In this document: in pieces, positions 32,322-39,758 of the stretch
How positions within the stretch are numbered: position 1 is the stretch's first letter
Layout of the letters: the number at the start of each line of letters is the position of its first letter
Virus record (IMG/VR): IMGVR_UViG_3300034141_000025
Coordinates: 1 to 42,039 of that record
DNA: 42,039 nt
Strand: one strand, 5' to 3'
From: a virus
Made by a program: the position numbers and the translations under genes
The notes under the pieces: model-generated
Databases searched by the model: none
Told to the model about the DNA's origin: nothing
The model's input: the letters and a program-made list of their open reading frames with translations, nothing else

Positions 32322-33434
32322 TTACTCCTTGGAAAAAGCCTTGCGGGCTTGGAATTTGTCAGCCTTGCGCAGCTTCACGCCGGTTGACGGTTTGTGGACG
32401 AACGGTGCCAGCACGCCAGCGGGCAGCAGCTTGCGGACCTTGGCGGGGCTAAGCGGTTTGACGGGTTGCGTGACGGTGACACCAAACAACGGCGCGAGTC
32501 CAATGATGCTTTCCGCACCACCTTCAACGTAACGCTCGCGCGCATACGTCGCTTCCAGTGACCAACCAGGAAGCACCTTGCCGTCCTTAATCATGTGTTC
32601 GGCCTGACCTTCCAGACCGCTGATACGTGCGGCAAGTCGCTTCTCAGCATCTTTCAGCTTTGACAGTTCGCTTGCCACCTGTAGCGGTTCCAACTCCAAC
32701 GGCACGCTGCTGTAGGAAAGTTCCAGCGCCGTGTACGCCGACGCCTGCAACGCCACGCACGTATGCCTGCCGGGACAGTCAACGCAACCGGGGTTCGGCG
32801 TGCAGGGTGGAAGGGGCTGCATTGCGAAGTAGGCAGCGACGCGAAGCTTCTCAGCAAACGGGTACAGGTTTTCCAGCTTTGTCGTCCAGGTGCGCACCGG
32901 CCCGTCGCGATGGTTGCTGCGCGGCTGCACGATCTGCAACTCAACGAGCGTATCGGGCGGCAGCTTGAGTTGATGGGCGATGCTGACCGCATAGCAAATC
33001 AACTGCCAGTTCTCCATGACTTCGACGTAGCGAAAGCCGTACTTGAAGTCGCGCACGCGCAGCAAGCCCGGTCGATAGCTCCACGCATCAGGTGTGCCGC
33101 GCATGCCAGGATAGATCGCGTCGCAACTTACCGGCTGTTCCACGTACCACTCAGCGTCGTCGGCGCGTCGCATGCCGTCGATGTAAAGATCAACCGCATC
33201 AAACATGTCCTCATCGCACACACGGTTGTTAGGCGAGAGCGTGTCAACAGGTGGCGTACGTCCGTGCCACATTTCCGCAGCCAGCCAGTGCGCTGCGGTG
33301 CCATCCTCGCGTACATCGTTGTCAGCTTCGTCAGGGATGTCGGGGTACGCCGCAACCATCGCGACGTACCCCTGACAAACAACCCACGTTGCCGCACCCG
33401 ATGGCCGCAAATACGGAACGCGGGCCGTGTGCAT
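32322..33434 (-). CDS. RecB/Cas4-like PD-(D/E)XK exonuclease (DUF2800-type)
   Basis: A 370-residue nuclease. The core has REDGTAAHWLAAEMW (residues 42-56), GTPDAW (113-118, D116) and RVRDFKYG (D129, K131), followed by NWQLICYA, together a complete PD-(D/E)XK site. Cys20 and C217, C220 and C226 are placed like the four ligands of a Cas4/AddB-type 4Fe-4S cluster. The C-terminal 100 residues are helical (coiled coil around LSKLKDAEKRLAARISGLEG). It probably resects DNA ends for recombination or host DNA breakdown. Three bases separate it from the SSB-like gene. Confidence 0.8.
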   Translation of the reverse strand: MHTARVPYLRPSGAATWVVCQGYVAMVAAYPDIPDEADNDVREDGTAAHWLAAEMWHGRTPPVDTLSPNNRVCDEDMFDAVDLYIDGMRRADDAEWYVEQPVSCDAIYPGMRGTPDAWSYRPGLLRVRDFKYGFRYVEVMENWQLICYAVSIAHQLKLPPDTLVELQIVQPRSNHRDGPVRTWTTKLENLYPFAEKLRVAAYFAMQPLPPCTPNPGCVDCPGRHTCVALQASAYTALELSYSSVPLELEPLQVASELSKLKDAEKRLAARISGLEGQAEHMIKDGKVLPGWSLEATYARERYVEGGAESIIGLAPLFGVTVTQPVKPLSPAKVRKLLPAGVLAPFVHKPSTGVKLRKADKFQARKAFSKE

Positions 33435-33437
33435 GGC

Positions 33438-34121
33438 TTAGCCCGCGACGCCGAGAGCGCCGGCAATCGCTGCCTGGATTTCCCCGATCTTTTCGTCCGT
33501 GGCATGCGCAAGGTTCTGCATGCTGCCGTCAGCGATCTGGAACGCGGCGAGCGTCTGCGTCACCCACGCTGCATCGACACGGCCAGCCGGGTTGGCTTCG
33601 CTGATGAGGTGCGGCGCGAGCCACGCCACGAACTGCTGATAGCGGGACGGTGCGGCCGGCGCGGGCGGCGGCGGGACGGCAGGCGCGGGCGGTGCCGGCA
33701 CGGGTGCAACAGCGACGGGCGGCGCGGGGACGGCGGCAGGCGTAGCCGGTGCGCCAGCGGTGACACGGATCGCATTGGCAACACGCTGGAAGGTCAGGTC
33801 ATCGACGCCACGACGCTTCTTGAAGCTGCCATCCGCGTTCTTGCCCTTGGTGCTGGCGTGGATGCGCTCATCCCAAGGCAGGCCGGTGCTGTCAACTTCG
33901 ACGTTTTCGACGGTGGCGAGCGCGTCAGCGACGGGCGATGCAACCGCATCCATGCGCGGTGTACCGGCCATGTCCGCCAGGGCGGTCGGGCTGATGCTGC
34001 CAATATCGTCGGTCAGCTTGAACTGAGTGCGAATGGCGTCGATGGCGTCAAGCGCCACATCCTGCGTGGCGTCGAGCGCCAGGGTGATGACGAGCGCAAG
34101 GGAAAGCTTGTTCTGTTGCAT
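33438..34121 (-). CDS. conserved phage protein with Pro-rich linker (227 aa)
   Basis: The first gene of the leftward replication operon. Residues 1-115 include GLPWDERIHASTKGKNADGS followed by FKKRRGVDD, a short motif I associate with conserved phage proteins near recombination genes. A Pro/Ala/Val linker (about residues 122-160) leads to a helical C-terminal domain (YQQFVAWLAPHLISEA). The Pro-rich linker resembles that of the SSB-like protein two genes on, so the two may work in one complex. The GGAG site precedes the ATG by six bases. Biochemical role is unknown. Confidence 0.6.
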   Translation of the reverse strand: MQQNKLSLALVITLALDATQDVALDAIDAIRTQFKLTDDIGSISPTALADMAGTPRMDAVASPVADALATVENVEVDSTGLPWDERIHASTKGKNADGSFKKRRGVDDLTFQRVANAIRVTAGAPATPAAVPAPPVAVAPVPAPPAPAVPPPPAPAAPSRYQQFVAWLAPHLISEANPAGRVDAAWVTQTLAAFQIADGSMQNLAHATDEKIGEIQAAIAGALGVAG

Positions 34122-34214
34122 GGGTGGCTCCGTTGGGTGGTTGAGGTGGCGTGCTTGCCACGGAGCGGACGTTAGCCCATGATTGACACCATTGCAACCC
34201 CCGGAGAGAAAAAA
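34122..34214. promoter_or_regulatory. divergent control region of the early genes
   Basis: This 93-bp gap separates the leftward replication operon (start 34121) from the rightward early genes (start 34215). For the rightward side TTGCCA (34155-34160), 17 bases, and CATGAT (34178-34183) match 9 of 12 consensus bases. For the leftward side TTGACA boxes lie at 34216-34221 and 34238-34243, but no good -10 box follows at 16-18 bases. A third TTGACA, on the plus strand, is at 34183-34188. Confidence 0.45.
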
Positions 34215-34412
34215 GTGTCAACAGTCGAATGGGAAAGTGTCAACGGCCCGGTACAGCCGGCGTTCGGGCTGGATGTGCTGGTTTTCAGCGAGGTCACGGG
34301 CGAGTGGGACAAGGGCCGGCGTATCGGTACGGGCTGGGTCCACAAGGACAGCACGCCGTTCCGCGCCGCAACACATTGGCGGTTCTTCGTCGCACCGGAT
34401 GCGACGCCATGA
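34215..34412 (+). CDS. small DUF551-like protein (65 aa)
   Basis: The GTG at 34215 follows GGAGAG by six bases, the best ribosome site in the area; an ATG at 34179 would lie inside the predicted -10 box. The 65-residue protein has LDVLVFSEVTGEWDKGRRIG and ends THWRFFVAPDATP, matching the DUF551 pattern ('VL.......W', then 'THW...P.P') of small phage proteins. Function is unknown. Its stop overlaps the next start (ATGA), and the next gene is a second protein of the same type. Confidence 0.6.
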   Translation: MSTVEWESVNGPVQPAFGLDVLVFSEVTGEWDKGRRIGTGWVHKDSTPFRAATHWRFFVAPDATP

Positions 34413-34618
34413 AGACGACGCAACTTGAGTGGTACACGCTGGGCGAAAAGTTGCCGCCGACTGGCGAAGACGTAGTGTTCATCGTCAAATACAAGGGCGG
34501 ACACGCGCTGATGTTCGGTATGTACCACGCGGATCGCAAAGTATTTTACGTAGATGATGGCAACATAATTACCGACGGCATTTTCATGTGGGCCGAAGTG
34601 AAGGACTACCCTCTGTGA
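34409..34618 (+). CDS. small DUF551-like protein, second copy (69 aa)
   Basis: A 69-residue protein starting MKTTQLEWYTLGEKLPPTGE. The W...LPP.GEDV opening and final FMWAEVKDYPL fit the DUF551-type pattern. Together with its upstream neighbour it forms a tandem pair, possibly an old duplication. Its stop overlaps the GTG of the helicase, so all three are probably translated as one unit. The function of this family is unknown to me. Confidence 0.6.
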   Translation: MKTTQLEWYTLGEKLPPTGEDVVFIVKYKGGHALMFGMYHADRKVFYVDDGNIITDGIFMWAEVKDYPL

Positions 34619-36300
34619 GCCGTCTGCGTGGCTTCCAGAATGAAGTAAAGCAACAGGCGTACGCCGCGTGGGCAGCGGGCGCGAAGGTTGTCATGCCGGT
34701 CATCCCCACGGGTGGTGGCAAGACCGTGCTGATGGGTGACGTTGCGCGCGAGTACGCCGGGTTCGGGTGTGCCGTGGCGCATCGTGCAGAACTCGTATCG
34801 CAGATCAGCGTGGCGCTTGCGACGGAAGGCGTGCGGCACGACATCATTGCGCCGACCAACACGGTACGTGCCATCGTTGCGGAACACATGCGCGAGACGG
34901 GGCGCAGCTACTTTGACAGCCGTGCGAAGTGGCGCGTTGCATCCGTTGACACGCTGCTGCGTCGCGACCTTGATAGCAACTGGACGCGTCAGGTGGGCAT
35001 GGTCTTTCAGGACGAAGGGCATCACGTACTGGAAGACAACAAGTGGGGCCGCGCGTTTGCGCTGTTCCCCAACGCCTATGGGTTCTTCCCGACCGCTACG
35101 CCGCTGCGCGCTGACGGCAAGGGATTGGGGCGTGGCCAAGGCGGGCTAGTCGATGCCCTGGTAGTCGGTCCCGGCATGCGCTGGATGATTGACCAAGCGT
35201 ACCTGACCGACTACGAGATTCGCGCGCCCAAGGTCGAAGACCTGGAACTTGATGACATCAAGGTTGGCGACAACGGCGAGTTCGGTGAGGAAGCGCGCCG
35301 CCGCGTCAAGCAATCGACGCGTATCGTCGGTGACGTAGTTCAAACGTATCTCACATACGCGCGTGGTAAACGCGGCATCACCTTCGCGGTTGACATTGAG
35401 CATGCCGACAAGATCGCTGCCGAATACAACGCCAACAACATTCCTGCCGTGGTGGTGCATGCCAACACATCCGACGCCGACCGACTCAAGCACATGCGCG
35501 AGTTCCGTGAAGGCAAGTTGTTGCAGTTGGTCAACGTCGATCTGTTCGGTGAGGGCGTGGACGTTCCCGCATGCCAGTGCGTGAGCATGGCGCGGCCGAC
35601 CGCATCGTATGGGCTTTACGTGCAGCAGTTCGGGCGTGCGCTGCGTCTGATGATTACCAAGCTGCAAGCGCAAATGTGGGACAGCTTTGACGTTGCGACG
35701 CGCAAGCACATCCTGGCGCAGAGCGAGAAGCCTGTTGCCATGATCTTTGACCACGTAGGCAACGTGATTCGCCACGGTGGACCGCCCGACTGGCGCAAGG
35801 GTGATTGGTCACTGGAAGCACGCTCGCGCAAGCAACGCGCTACAGACGGCATCCCGACGCGTGTATGCGTTTCGCCCATGTGCCAGCAGCCATACGCACG
35901 CATGCTGCCGCAGTGTCCGTACTGCGGCGTCGAGCCGCCACCACCGGCTGACCGTAGCCGTCCCGAGTTTGTCGATGGGGACATGGTGCTTTACACGCCG
36001 GAACTGTTGAAGGAACTGTTCGGTGCGATTGACAAGGTTGACGGCCCGCCGCATCTGCCGATGAATGTAGGACGGCCCGCTGCGGTCAGTATCCTGCGGC
36101 GTCATGCGGAACGGCAGGATGCACAACGCATGCTGCGCGAGACGATGGAACTCGTATTGCCACCCAATATGGATGAACGCGTGGCCAACCGGCGGTTCTT
36201 CCTTGACTTTGGCATTGACACACTTTCGGCAAAGGCGTTAGGATCAGCCGACGCGTTAAATTTACGTCAACGAATCATAGACAAGGTGACAGCGAAATGA
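34615..36300 (+). CDS. SF2 DNA/RNA helicase with zinc finger
   Basis: A 561-residue superfamily 2 helicase. Motif I PTGGGKT (31-37), motif II DEGHH (133-137, a variant of DEAH), motif III TATPLR (160-165), and in the second RecA domain LFGEGVDVP and QQFGRALR (motifs V and VI). After the core a four-Cys zinc finger reads CVSPMCQQPYARMLPQCPYC (about residues 412-431). It is the best candidate for the replicative or recombination helicase. No separate primase is visible in the window. The start is a GTG overlapping the upstream stop. Confidence 0.88.
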   Translation: MSRLRGFQNEVKQQAYAAWAAGAKVVMPVIPTGGGKTVLMGDVAREYAGFGCAVAHRAELVSQISVALATEGVRHDIIAPTNTVRAIVAEHMRETGRSYFDSRAKWRVASVDTLLRRDLDSNWTRQVGMVFQDEGHHVLEDNKWGRAFALFPNAYGFFPTATPLRADGKGLGRGQGGLVDALVVGPGMRWMIDQAYLTDYEIRAPKVEDLELDDIKVGDNGEFGEEARRRVKQSTRIVGDVVQTYLTYARGKRGITFAVDIEHADKIAAEYNANNIPAVVVHANTSDADRLKHMREFREGKLLQLVNVDLFGEGVDVPACQCVSMARPTASYGLYVQQFGRALRLMITKLQAQMWDSFDVATRKHILAQSEKPVAMIFDHVGNVIRHGGPPDWRKGDWSLEARSRKQRATDGIPTRVCVSPMCQQPYARMLPQCPYCGVEPPPPADRSRPEFVDGDMVLYTPELLKELFGAIDKVDGPPHLPMNVGRPAAVSILRRHAERQDAQRMLRETMELVLPPNMDERVANRRFFLDFGIDTLSAKALGSADALNLRQRIIDKVTAK

Positions 36301-36575
36301 CAAACGCAGTAGACGTTCTGATCGTGGGTGGCAGCGCAAATGGCACCATCGTGTGCATGCCGCTGGACAGCACGCGCATTGAGTTGGGCGCTGAGCGTTA
36401 CACCCCGGCCCCGTACACGATGGAAGACGGCAAGGCGTACTGGATCGCCTACCCGTTCTCCGCAAACCCGGCTGACATCCCGAGCGACGCAACCACGGTC
36501 GCAGCGATCCAGGCGAGTCCCATCAAACCGGCGTGGGATTTGAACCGCCCGCCTATCTCTGGAATAGTCACATGA
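36297..36575 (+). CDS. hypothetical protein (92 aa)
   Basis: A 92-residue protein coupled to the helicase (ATGA). The sequence starts MTNAVDVLIVGGSANGTIVC and looks like a small beta-rich domain, with an aromatic region (YTMEDGKAYWIAYPF) and a Pro-rich end. No nucleotide-binding or metal motif is evident, and the early GGS is not a Rossmann signature. It is part of a chain of four coupled genes between helicase and VRR-NUC. Unknown function. Confidence 0.6.
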   Translation: MTNAVDVLIVGGSANGTIVCMPLDSTRIELGAERYTPAPYTMEDGKAYWIAYPFSANPADIPSDATTVAAIQASPIKPAWDLNRPPISGIVT

Positions 36576-36808
36576 GCCTCGTTGACACCATCCGCAGCGC
36601 ACGCACCGCGCACATCACGCAGTTCGGCGTGCCACCCAACGCCGTGTTCCTTGGCGAGCATGAAGCGGACAGCCTGCAATCCGACCTTGCCTTTAGCCAG
36701 CGGTTCAAGGCAAAGGACGACAAGCATGAGATTGATGGCATGCGCATTTTCATCGTCAAGTCCAAGTCGCACCTGACCGTGTGCAACACGCCCGAGGCTC
36801 CCCGATGA
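36572..36808 (+). CDS. hypothetical protein (78 aa)
   Basis: A 78-residue protein starting MSLVDTIRSARTAHITQFGV at an ATG overlapping the upstream stop. It contains FLGEHEADSLQSDLAF followed by DDKHEIDGMRIFIVKSKSHL, the pattern of short phage proteins of unknown function with one helix and a small sheet. The longer frame from 36533 is rejected because the ATGA overlap fits the local pattern. No active-site motif is visible. Confidence 0.6.
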   Translation: MSLVDTIRSARTAHITQFGVPPNAVFLGEHEADSLQSDLAFSQRFKAKDDKHEIDGMRIFIVKSKSHLTVCNTPEAPR

Positions 36809-36987
36809 AGGTACACATGGTTTGCTACAACGCCCTGGGTGCATGCGCAGTGGCCAGCAGCGGCAAGGATACGAACGCGCCTGCCATCTACGCAGATGAG
36901 GATGCCGCCAACGCGCGCCGCGATGAACTGATCGCTGCGAACGGCAATGGCGCAGAGTTCGTGGTCATAGGAGTCGAGCCGCTGTGA
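36805..36987 (+). CDS. small hypothetical protein (60 aa)
   Basis: A 60-residue protein starting MKVHMVCYNALGACAVASSG. It has a strand-helix-strand pattern, with IYADEDAANARRDELIAANG as the helix and FVVIGVEPL as the last strand. Similar short proteins report in many phages as hypothetical. Both ends overlap neighbours (ATGA upstream, GTGA downstream), which supports translation. No function can be assigned. Confidence 0.55.
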   Translation: MKVHMVCYNALGACAVASSGKDTNAPAIYADEDAANARRDELIAANGNGAEFVVIGVEPL

Positions 36988-37478
36988 ACCTGTCAACGTG
37001 GGCAAAGAAATGGAACGTGCCGGATGAGGCGTTGCTTGATCTGCGCACGCAGCTTGGGTTGATGCACTTTGCGGTCGAGCCTTCCATCAAACCCACGGGC
37101 AAGCACGGCAGCGAAACCCGTCAGCAGGATTTGGTGCGCCTGGAAGCGCCTACAAAGAACGTGTGGTTGACACGAAACAACGTGGGCGCTCTAATTGATG
37201 ACAGAGGCGTGCCGGTGCGGTACGGCTTGTGGAATGAATCGAAGCAACAAAACACCGTGACAAAATCGTCGGACCTAATTGGTATCAAGCCGATACTCAT
37301 TGGTCCGCATCATGTAGGTCAGGTGATCGGTCAGTTCGTCGCGCGCGAAATGAAGCACGAAGGCTGGCACTTTACTGGCGACAAGCATGAGCAAGGACAG
37401 TTGAATTTCATCAACTTCGTACTGGCAAAAGGCGGCGATGCGGCATTCGCAACCGGGCCGGGATCATTTGACCCATAG
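36984..37478 (+). CDS. VRR-NUC-type nuclease
   Basis: A 164-residue protein starting at a GTG overlapping the upstream stop. After a short N-domain, NVWLTRNNVGALIDDRGVPV, SSDLIGI (D97), FVAREMKHEGW (E122, K124) and GQLNFINFVLAKGGDAAF (Q139) give the VRR-NUC arrangement of the PD-(D/E)XK fold. Phage VRR-NUC proteins are thought to resolve branched DNA or act with a helicase. The helicase four genes upstream is a natural partner. The catalytic residues look complete. Confidence 0.8.
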   Translation: MNLSTWAKKWNVPDEALLDLRTQLGLMHFAVEPSIKPTGKHGSETRQQDLVRLEAPTKNVWLTRNNVGALIDDRGVPVRYGLWNESKQQNTVTKSSDLIGIKPILIGPHHVGQVIGQFVAREMKHEGWHFTGDKHEQGQLNFINFVLAKGGDAAFATGPGSFDP

Positions 37479-37489
37479 GGAGAACTGCA

Positions 37490-38116
37490 ATGCCCAAGAT
37501 CGTTGATACACGCGCAACACTGCTAGCCCAGGCTGCAAAGCTTACGGGCAAGTTCGGCTCCACCAACCTGACGCGACGCATGGTGGCGAAAGCTGCCGGT
37601 GTGAGCGACGGACTCGTCACGCATCACCTTGGCAACGTCGAGGAAATGCGCAAGCTGGCCAAGCGTGAAGCGAAGCGGCTCAACATCGTGGAACCGGACA
37701 AGGCGAAGCAAGAGGCAATCGGCGTCAAGCTCCGTGCGCACGGGCCGCGTGAGGCGACGCGCAAGGCTGCTGCCAAACGCGAAACCATCGCGGTGAAAAA
37801 GTCCGCTGCTACGAAAAAGTCCCCTGCGAAGGTAAGCAAGGTGGCCGCAAAAAAGTCTGTGGCTGTCGCGAAGAAAGCAACTGCGCCTGCCAAGCCATCA
37901 CGCTCGCGTGCAGTCGCGAAACGGGCTTCGCCTGTTGACACGCTGTACGTTGCCGCGTCGTCCCTGCCCGTTGAAGTGCCACCGCCGCGCATCCAGGTTG
38001 ACGGTGCGAACGCCAAGCCTGTCAGCGCCGCACGTGCGCCTAAGGCACCGCCCATCCCCGTGCCGATCCCGACGCCGCCGCAGGTATCAGTTGTGAGCGG
38101 CGAAGTCCAGCACTAA
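37490..38116 (+). CDS. TetR-type HTH protein with histone-H1-like tail
   Basis: A 208-residue protein. Residues 5-60 (TRATLLAQAAKLTGKFGSTN, then LTRRMVAKAAGVSDGLVTHH) match the N-terminal helix-turn-helix of TetR regulators. The usual TetR ligand domain is missing. Instead residues 85-145 are Lys/Ala/Ser-rich (TKKSPAKVSKVAAKKSVAVA) like histone H1 or bacterial H1-like proteins, followed by a Pro-rich acidic-free end. It could be a DNA-compacting or transcription-silencing protein. The gene is last before a strong terminator. I infer DNA binding; partners and targets are unknown. Confidence 0.7.
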   Translation: MPKIVDTRATLLAQAAKLTGKFGSTNLTRRMVAKAAGVSDGLVTHHLGNVEEMRKLAKREAKRLNIVEPDKAKQEAIGVKLRAHGPREATRKAAAKRETIAVKKSAATKKSPAKVSKVAAKKSVAVAKKATAPAKPSRSRAVAKRASPVDTLYVAASSLPVEVPPPRIQVDGANAKPVSAARAPKAPPIPVPIPTPPQVSVVSGEVQH

Positions 38117-38143
38117 GTTCCGGCGCGATCCGTTGCGTGCCTG

Positions 38144-38170
38144 ACCCCGGTCTTTTGGCCGGGGTTTTTT
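38144..38170 (+). terminator. intrinsic terminator
   Basis: A stem ACCCCGGTC/GGCCGGGGT (one T-G wobble) with a four-T loop is followed by TTTTTT. It ends the early operon after the TetR/H1-like gene, just before a new promoter. Confidence 0.9.
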
Positions 38171-38174
38171 ATTG

Positions 38175-38203
38175 TTGACACTTCTCTGCGCACGGGTTAT
38201 TGT
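38175..38203 (+). promoter_or_regulatory. sigma70 promoter for the right-end genes
   Basis: TTGACA (38175-38180), a 17-base spacer and TATTGT (38198-38203) match 10 of 12 consensus bases. The start would be near 38210, with a GGGGAGA ribosome site and the ATG at 38229 right after. It lies directly behind a strong terminator, which fits a new transcription unit. Confidence 0.75.
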
Positions 38204-38228
38204 CGCCCTACCAACGGGGAGACATGAC

Positions 38229-38333
38229 ATGAAGTTCCGCTTTGACATCAAGAGTTACTACCTGGGGATGTTCGCAATGGGCGTCATCAGTCTCGTCATC
38301 GAATACCTGGGGAGCGGTTCATGCGCGCTCTGA
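38229..38333 (+). CDS. small membrane protein (34 aa)
   Basis: A 34-codon gene with one hydrophobic helix (YYLGMFAMGVISLVIEYLG) after a polar start MKFRFDIKS. It is the first gene after the promoter at 38175 and has a strong GGGGAGA site six bases upstream, better than most in this genome. Its 3' end overlaps the next gene by 13 bases. No family is recognised. Confidence 0.6.
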   Translation: MKFRFDIKSYYLGMFAMGVISLVIEYLGSGSCAL

Positions 38334-38599
38334 TCGCAGCATTGCGTCCGACCCCGCAGCAGCGTCTTGACGATCTGATCCGGCTTGTGGCCACGCTCAG
38401 GGGCGAAGCCGAAGCATGGCGGGTGCGTCACGACTACCACTGTCAGCGCGTGGCGCATATCGACCCCCACGTAGATTGGTGGGGCTTCGCACATCACAAG
38501 CAGGCTTGCCACGACGCGCAGATCGAATTGAGCGCGGTGAACAACAAGGCGAGCAAGTACGCATCCAAGCTGGAAGAACTGATGGGGAGCCTGACGTAA
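38321..38599 (+). CDS. hypothetical helical protein (92 aa)
   Basis: A 92-residue, mostly helical protein starting MRALIAALRPTPQQRLDDLI. It has a His/Trp-rich middle (HCQRVAHIDPHVDWWGFAHH) that could bind metal, then a C-terminal amphipathic helix. Helix-rich small proteins of this kind are common in phage early regions and have no known role. It overlaps the upstream membrane protein gene and is coupled downstream (TAATG). Confidence 0.6.
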   Translation: MRALIAALRPTPQQRLDDLIRLVATLRGEAEAWRVRHDYHCQRVAHIDPHVDWWGFAHHKQACHDAQIELSAVNNKASKYASKLEELMGSLT

Positions 38600-38778
38600 T
38601 GGATCGTGGCTATGCTGGCGATAAGAAAGGACAAGGCTACGGTCGCAAGTTGCCAAAACGTGCCGTGTGTCCTTCCTGCGGCAAGCGTGGTCTTACGCAA
38701 TGGAAGCCAACTGCGCTGCTTAGTTTTCACAGGCAGTGTCAATTTTGCTTGCGGCAAGAAACAAAGCCCATTTCTTAG
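38599..38778 (+). CDS. small zinc-ribbon protein (59 aa)
   Basis: A 59-residue basic protein with two CxxC knuckles: CPSCGKRGLTQW and QCQFC (Cys24, Cys27, Cys47 and Cys50), a zinc ribbon. The start MDRGYAGDKKGQGYGRKLPK is Gly/Lys-rich. The fold suggests nucleic acid or protein binding. The ATG shares a base with the upstream stop (TAATG). It is the first of several CxxC proteins encoded in this section. Confidence 0.65.
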   Translation: MDRGYAGDKKGQGYGRKLPKRAVCPSCGKRGLTQWKPTALLSFHRQCQFCLRQETKPIS

Positions 38779-38788
38779 AGAGCATCCA

Positions 38789-38968
38789 ATGGAACATGAT
38801 CGCGTGGTGGACGTACAGATCAATCATCGGCGCTATGGCGTGCAGCCGCAGCGTCATTCCTGGGAAATCGTGGTGATCCGCGAGAGCGGTCAGCGGGAAG
38901 TGGCGGAACGCTTCACCCGCGAGGCTGCTGCGGAGTTCGCCAACTACATGCGGGGAGAGGGCGCATGA
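38789..38968 (+). CDS. small hypothetical protein (59 aa)
   Basis: A 59-residue protein starting MEHDRVVDVQINHRRYGVQP. The pattern is three strands followed by a helix (EVAERFTREAAAEFANYMRG), reminiscent of small phage domains of unknown function. The longer frame from 38606 would overlap the zinc-ribbon gene entirely and is rejected. The stop overlaps the next start (ATGA). Confidence 0.6.
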   Translation: MEHDRVVDVQINHRRYGVQPQRHSWEIVVIRESGQREVAERFTREAAAEFANYMRGEGA

Positions 38969-39543
38969 AGTGTCCGATCTGCCAGAGCAATTTCGTGACG
39001 GTCACGCACACTGGCGTCAATTCGTGCCTGACCTGCAAGTACGAGTGGCGGCGCGTCGAGTCGGACGAAATTGAACTCAACGAATGGCGGCGCATGGGTG
39101 AAGTGATCGCTACGTGCGGCGTGCAAGCGTTGCTGTTCGCTGACTTCAACAACGTGCGCGTATCGCGATGCGCCGGGAACATCTTGGACGCGCAAGCGCC
39201 GAAGCCCGAACCGGTGGTCACTGGCGTGGACATGGGCGGGACTGACGGCGATATGTCGATGGAAGCAACGATAGCTGACGGTAACATTGTTGACGTTGTG
39301 TGCCGTGGCGCGTGGCAGATGAACAACAACTGCAAGCGTTGCAAGCGATGCCTGCCGTGGAAAAGCGTTGCGCATAATGCGCACTATCGCAACTTGGACG
39401 AAGCCGCTGCGCGTGACGTTTACCAAGTGGAATGGGATTCGCCTGACCCCGTGCCGTATCCGTACGCAGCAAAGATGCGCTACGGCTGTGTGGATCACGA
39501 AGCATTTGAGCGCAACATGCCGACATGGCATGCCGTCCGCTGA
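38965..39543 (+). CDS. zinc-ribbon protein with Cys-rich C-domain (192 aa)
   Basis: A 192-residue protein. The N-terminal 25 residues are a zinc ribbon (CPICQSNFVT, then NSCLTCKYEW). A middle helical and linker region follows. The second half contains MNNNCKRCKRCLPWKS, with a Cys triplet, plus CVDHEAF near the end. It could be two fused modules. Such ribbons in early phage genes often bind host RNA polymerase or nucleic acids, but no specific target can be named. Coupled to both neighbours (ATGA, TGATG). Confidence 0.6.
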   Translation: MKCPICQSNFVTVTHTGVNSCLTCKYEWRRVESDEIELNEWRRMGEVIATCGVQALLFADFNNVRVSRCAGNILDAQAPKPEPVVTGVDMGGTDGDMSMEATIADGNIVDVVCRGAWQMNNNCKRCKRCLPWKSVAHNAHYRNLDEAAARDVYQVEWDSPDPVPYPYAAKMRYGCVDHEAFERNMPTWHAVR

Positions 39544-39758
39544 TGCACGCGTCCGGTGAGTTCTTCGCGCCGCGTCGGCGCAAGGCGATGCTTGGGGTTC
39601 ATTGCATTGAAGGCGAAACGGTCACGCTGGAAGACATCGCGCGCCGCATCGGCACCGAGAGCATGCGGATAGCACGCAACAGGCTGACGCGAGCGCGTAG
39701 GTGTGCAGGCAAGCAACCCGTTACATGGCAACACATCCTGGGAGAGTCCAATGCGTGA
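39543..39758 (+). CDS. small HTH-like protein (71 aa)
   Basis: A 71-residue basic protein starting MHASGEFFAPRRRKAMLGVH at an ATG overlapping the previous stop (TGATG). Residues 31-55 (TLEDIARRIGTESMRIARNR) look like a helix-turn-helix: 'T..dIA..iG....ta..rl'. A DNA-binding role is plausible. The longer frame from 39525 is rejected by the overlap pattern. The next gene starts within its last three codons. Confidence 0.55.
   Translation: MHASGEFFAPRRRKAMLGVHCIEGETVTLEDIARRIGTESMRIARNRLTRARRCAGKQPVTWQHILGESNA

Noticed and set aside
31377-32387. A 336-codon plus-strand frame opposite the SSB-like gene.
   Set aside because: Composition follows from the Pro/Ala-rich linker on the other strand (Gly/Arg repeats); no start signal.
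32763-34175. A 470-codon plus-strand frame opposite the RecB-like and 227-residue genes.
   Set aside because: The minus-strand genes have catalytic motifs and operon structure; this frame has neither.
3796-38181. The octamer GTTGACAC/GTGTCAAC as a dispersed regulator site.
   Set aside because: It occurs in several intergenic spots but also often inside genes as Val-Asp-Thr codons, so it is not specific. Only copies with a matching -10 box were kept as promoters.
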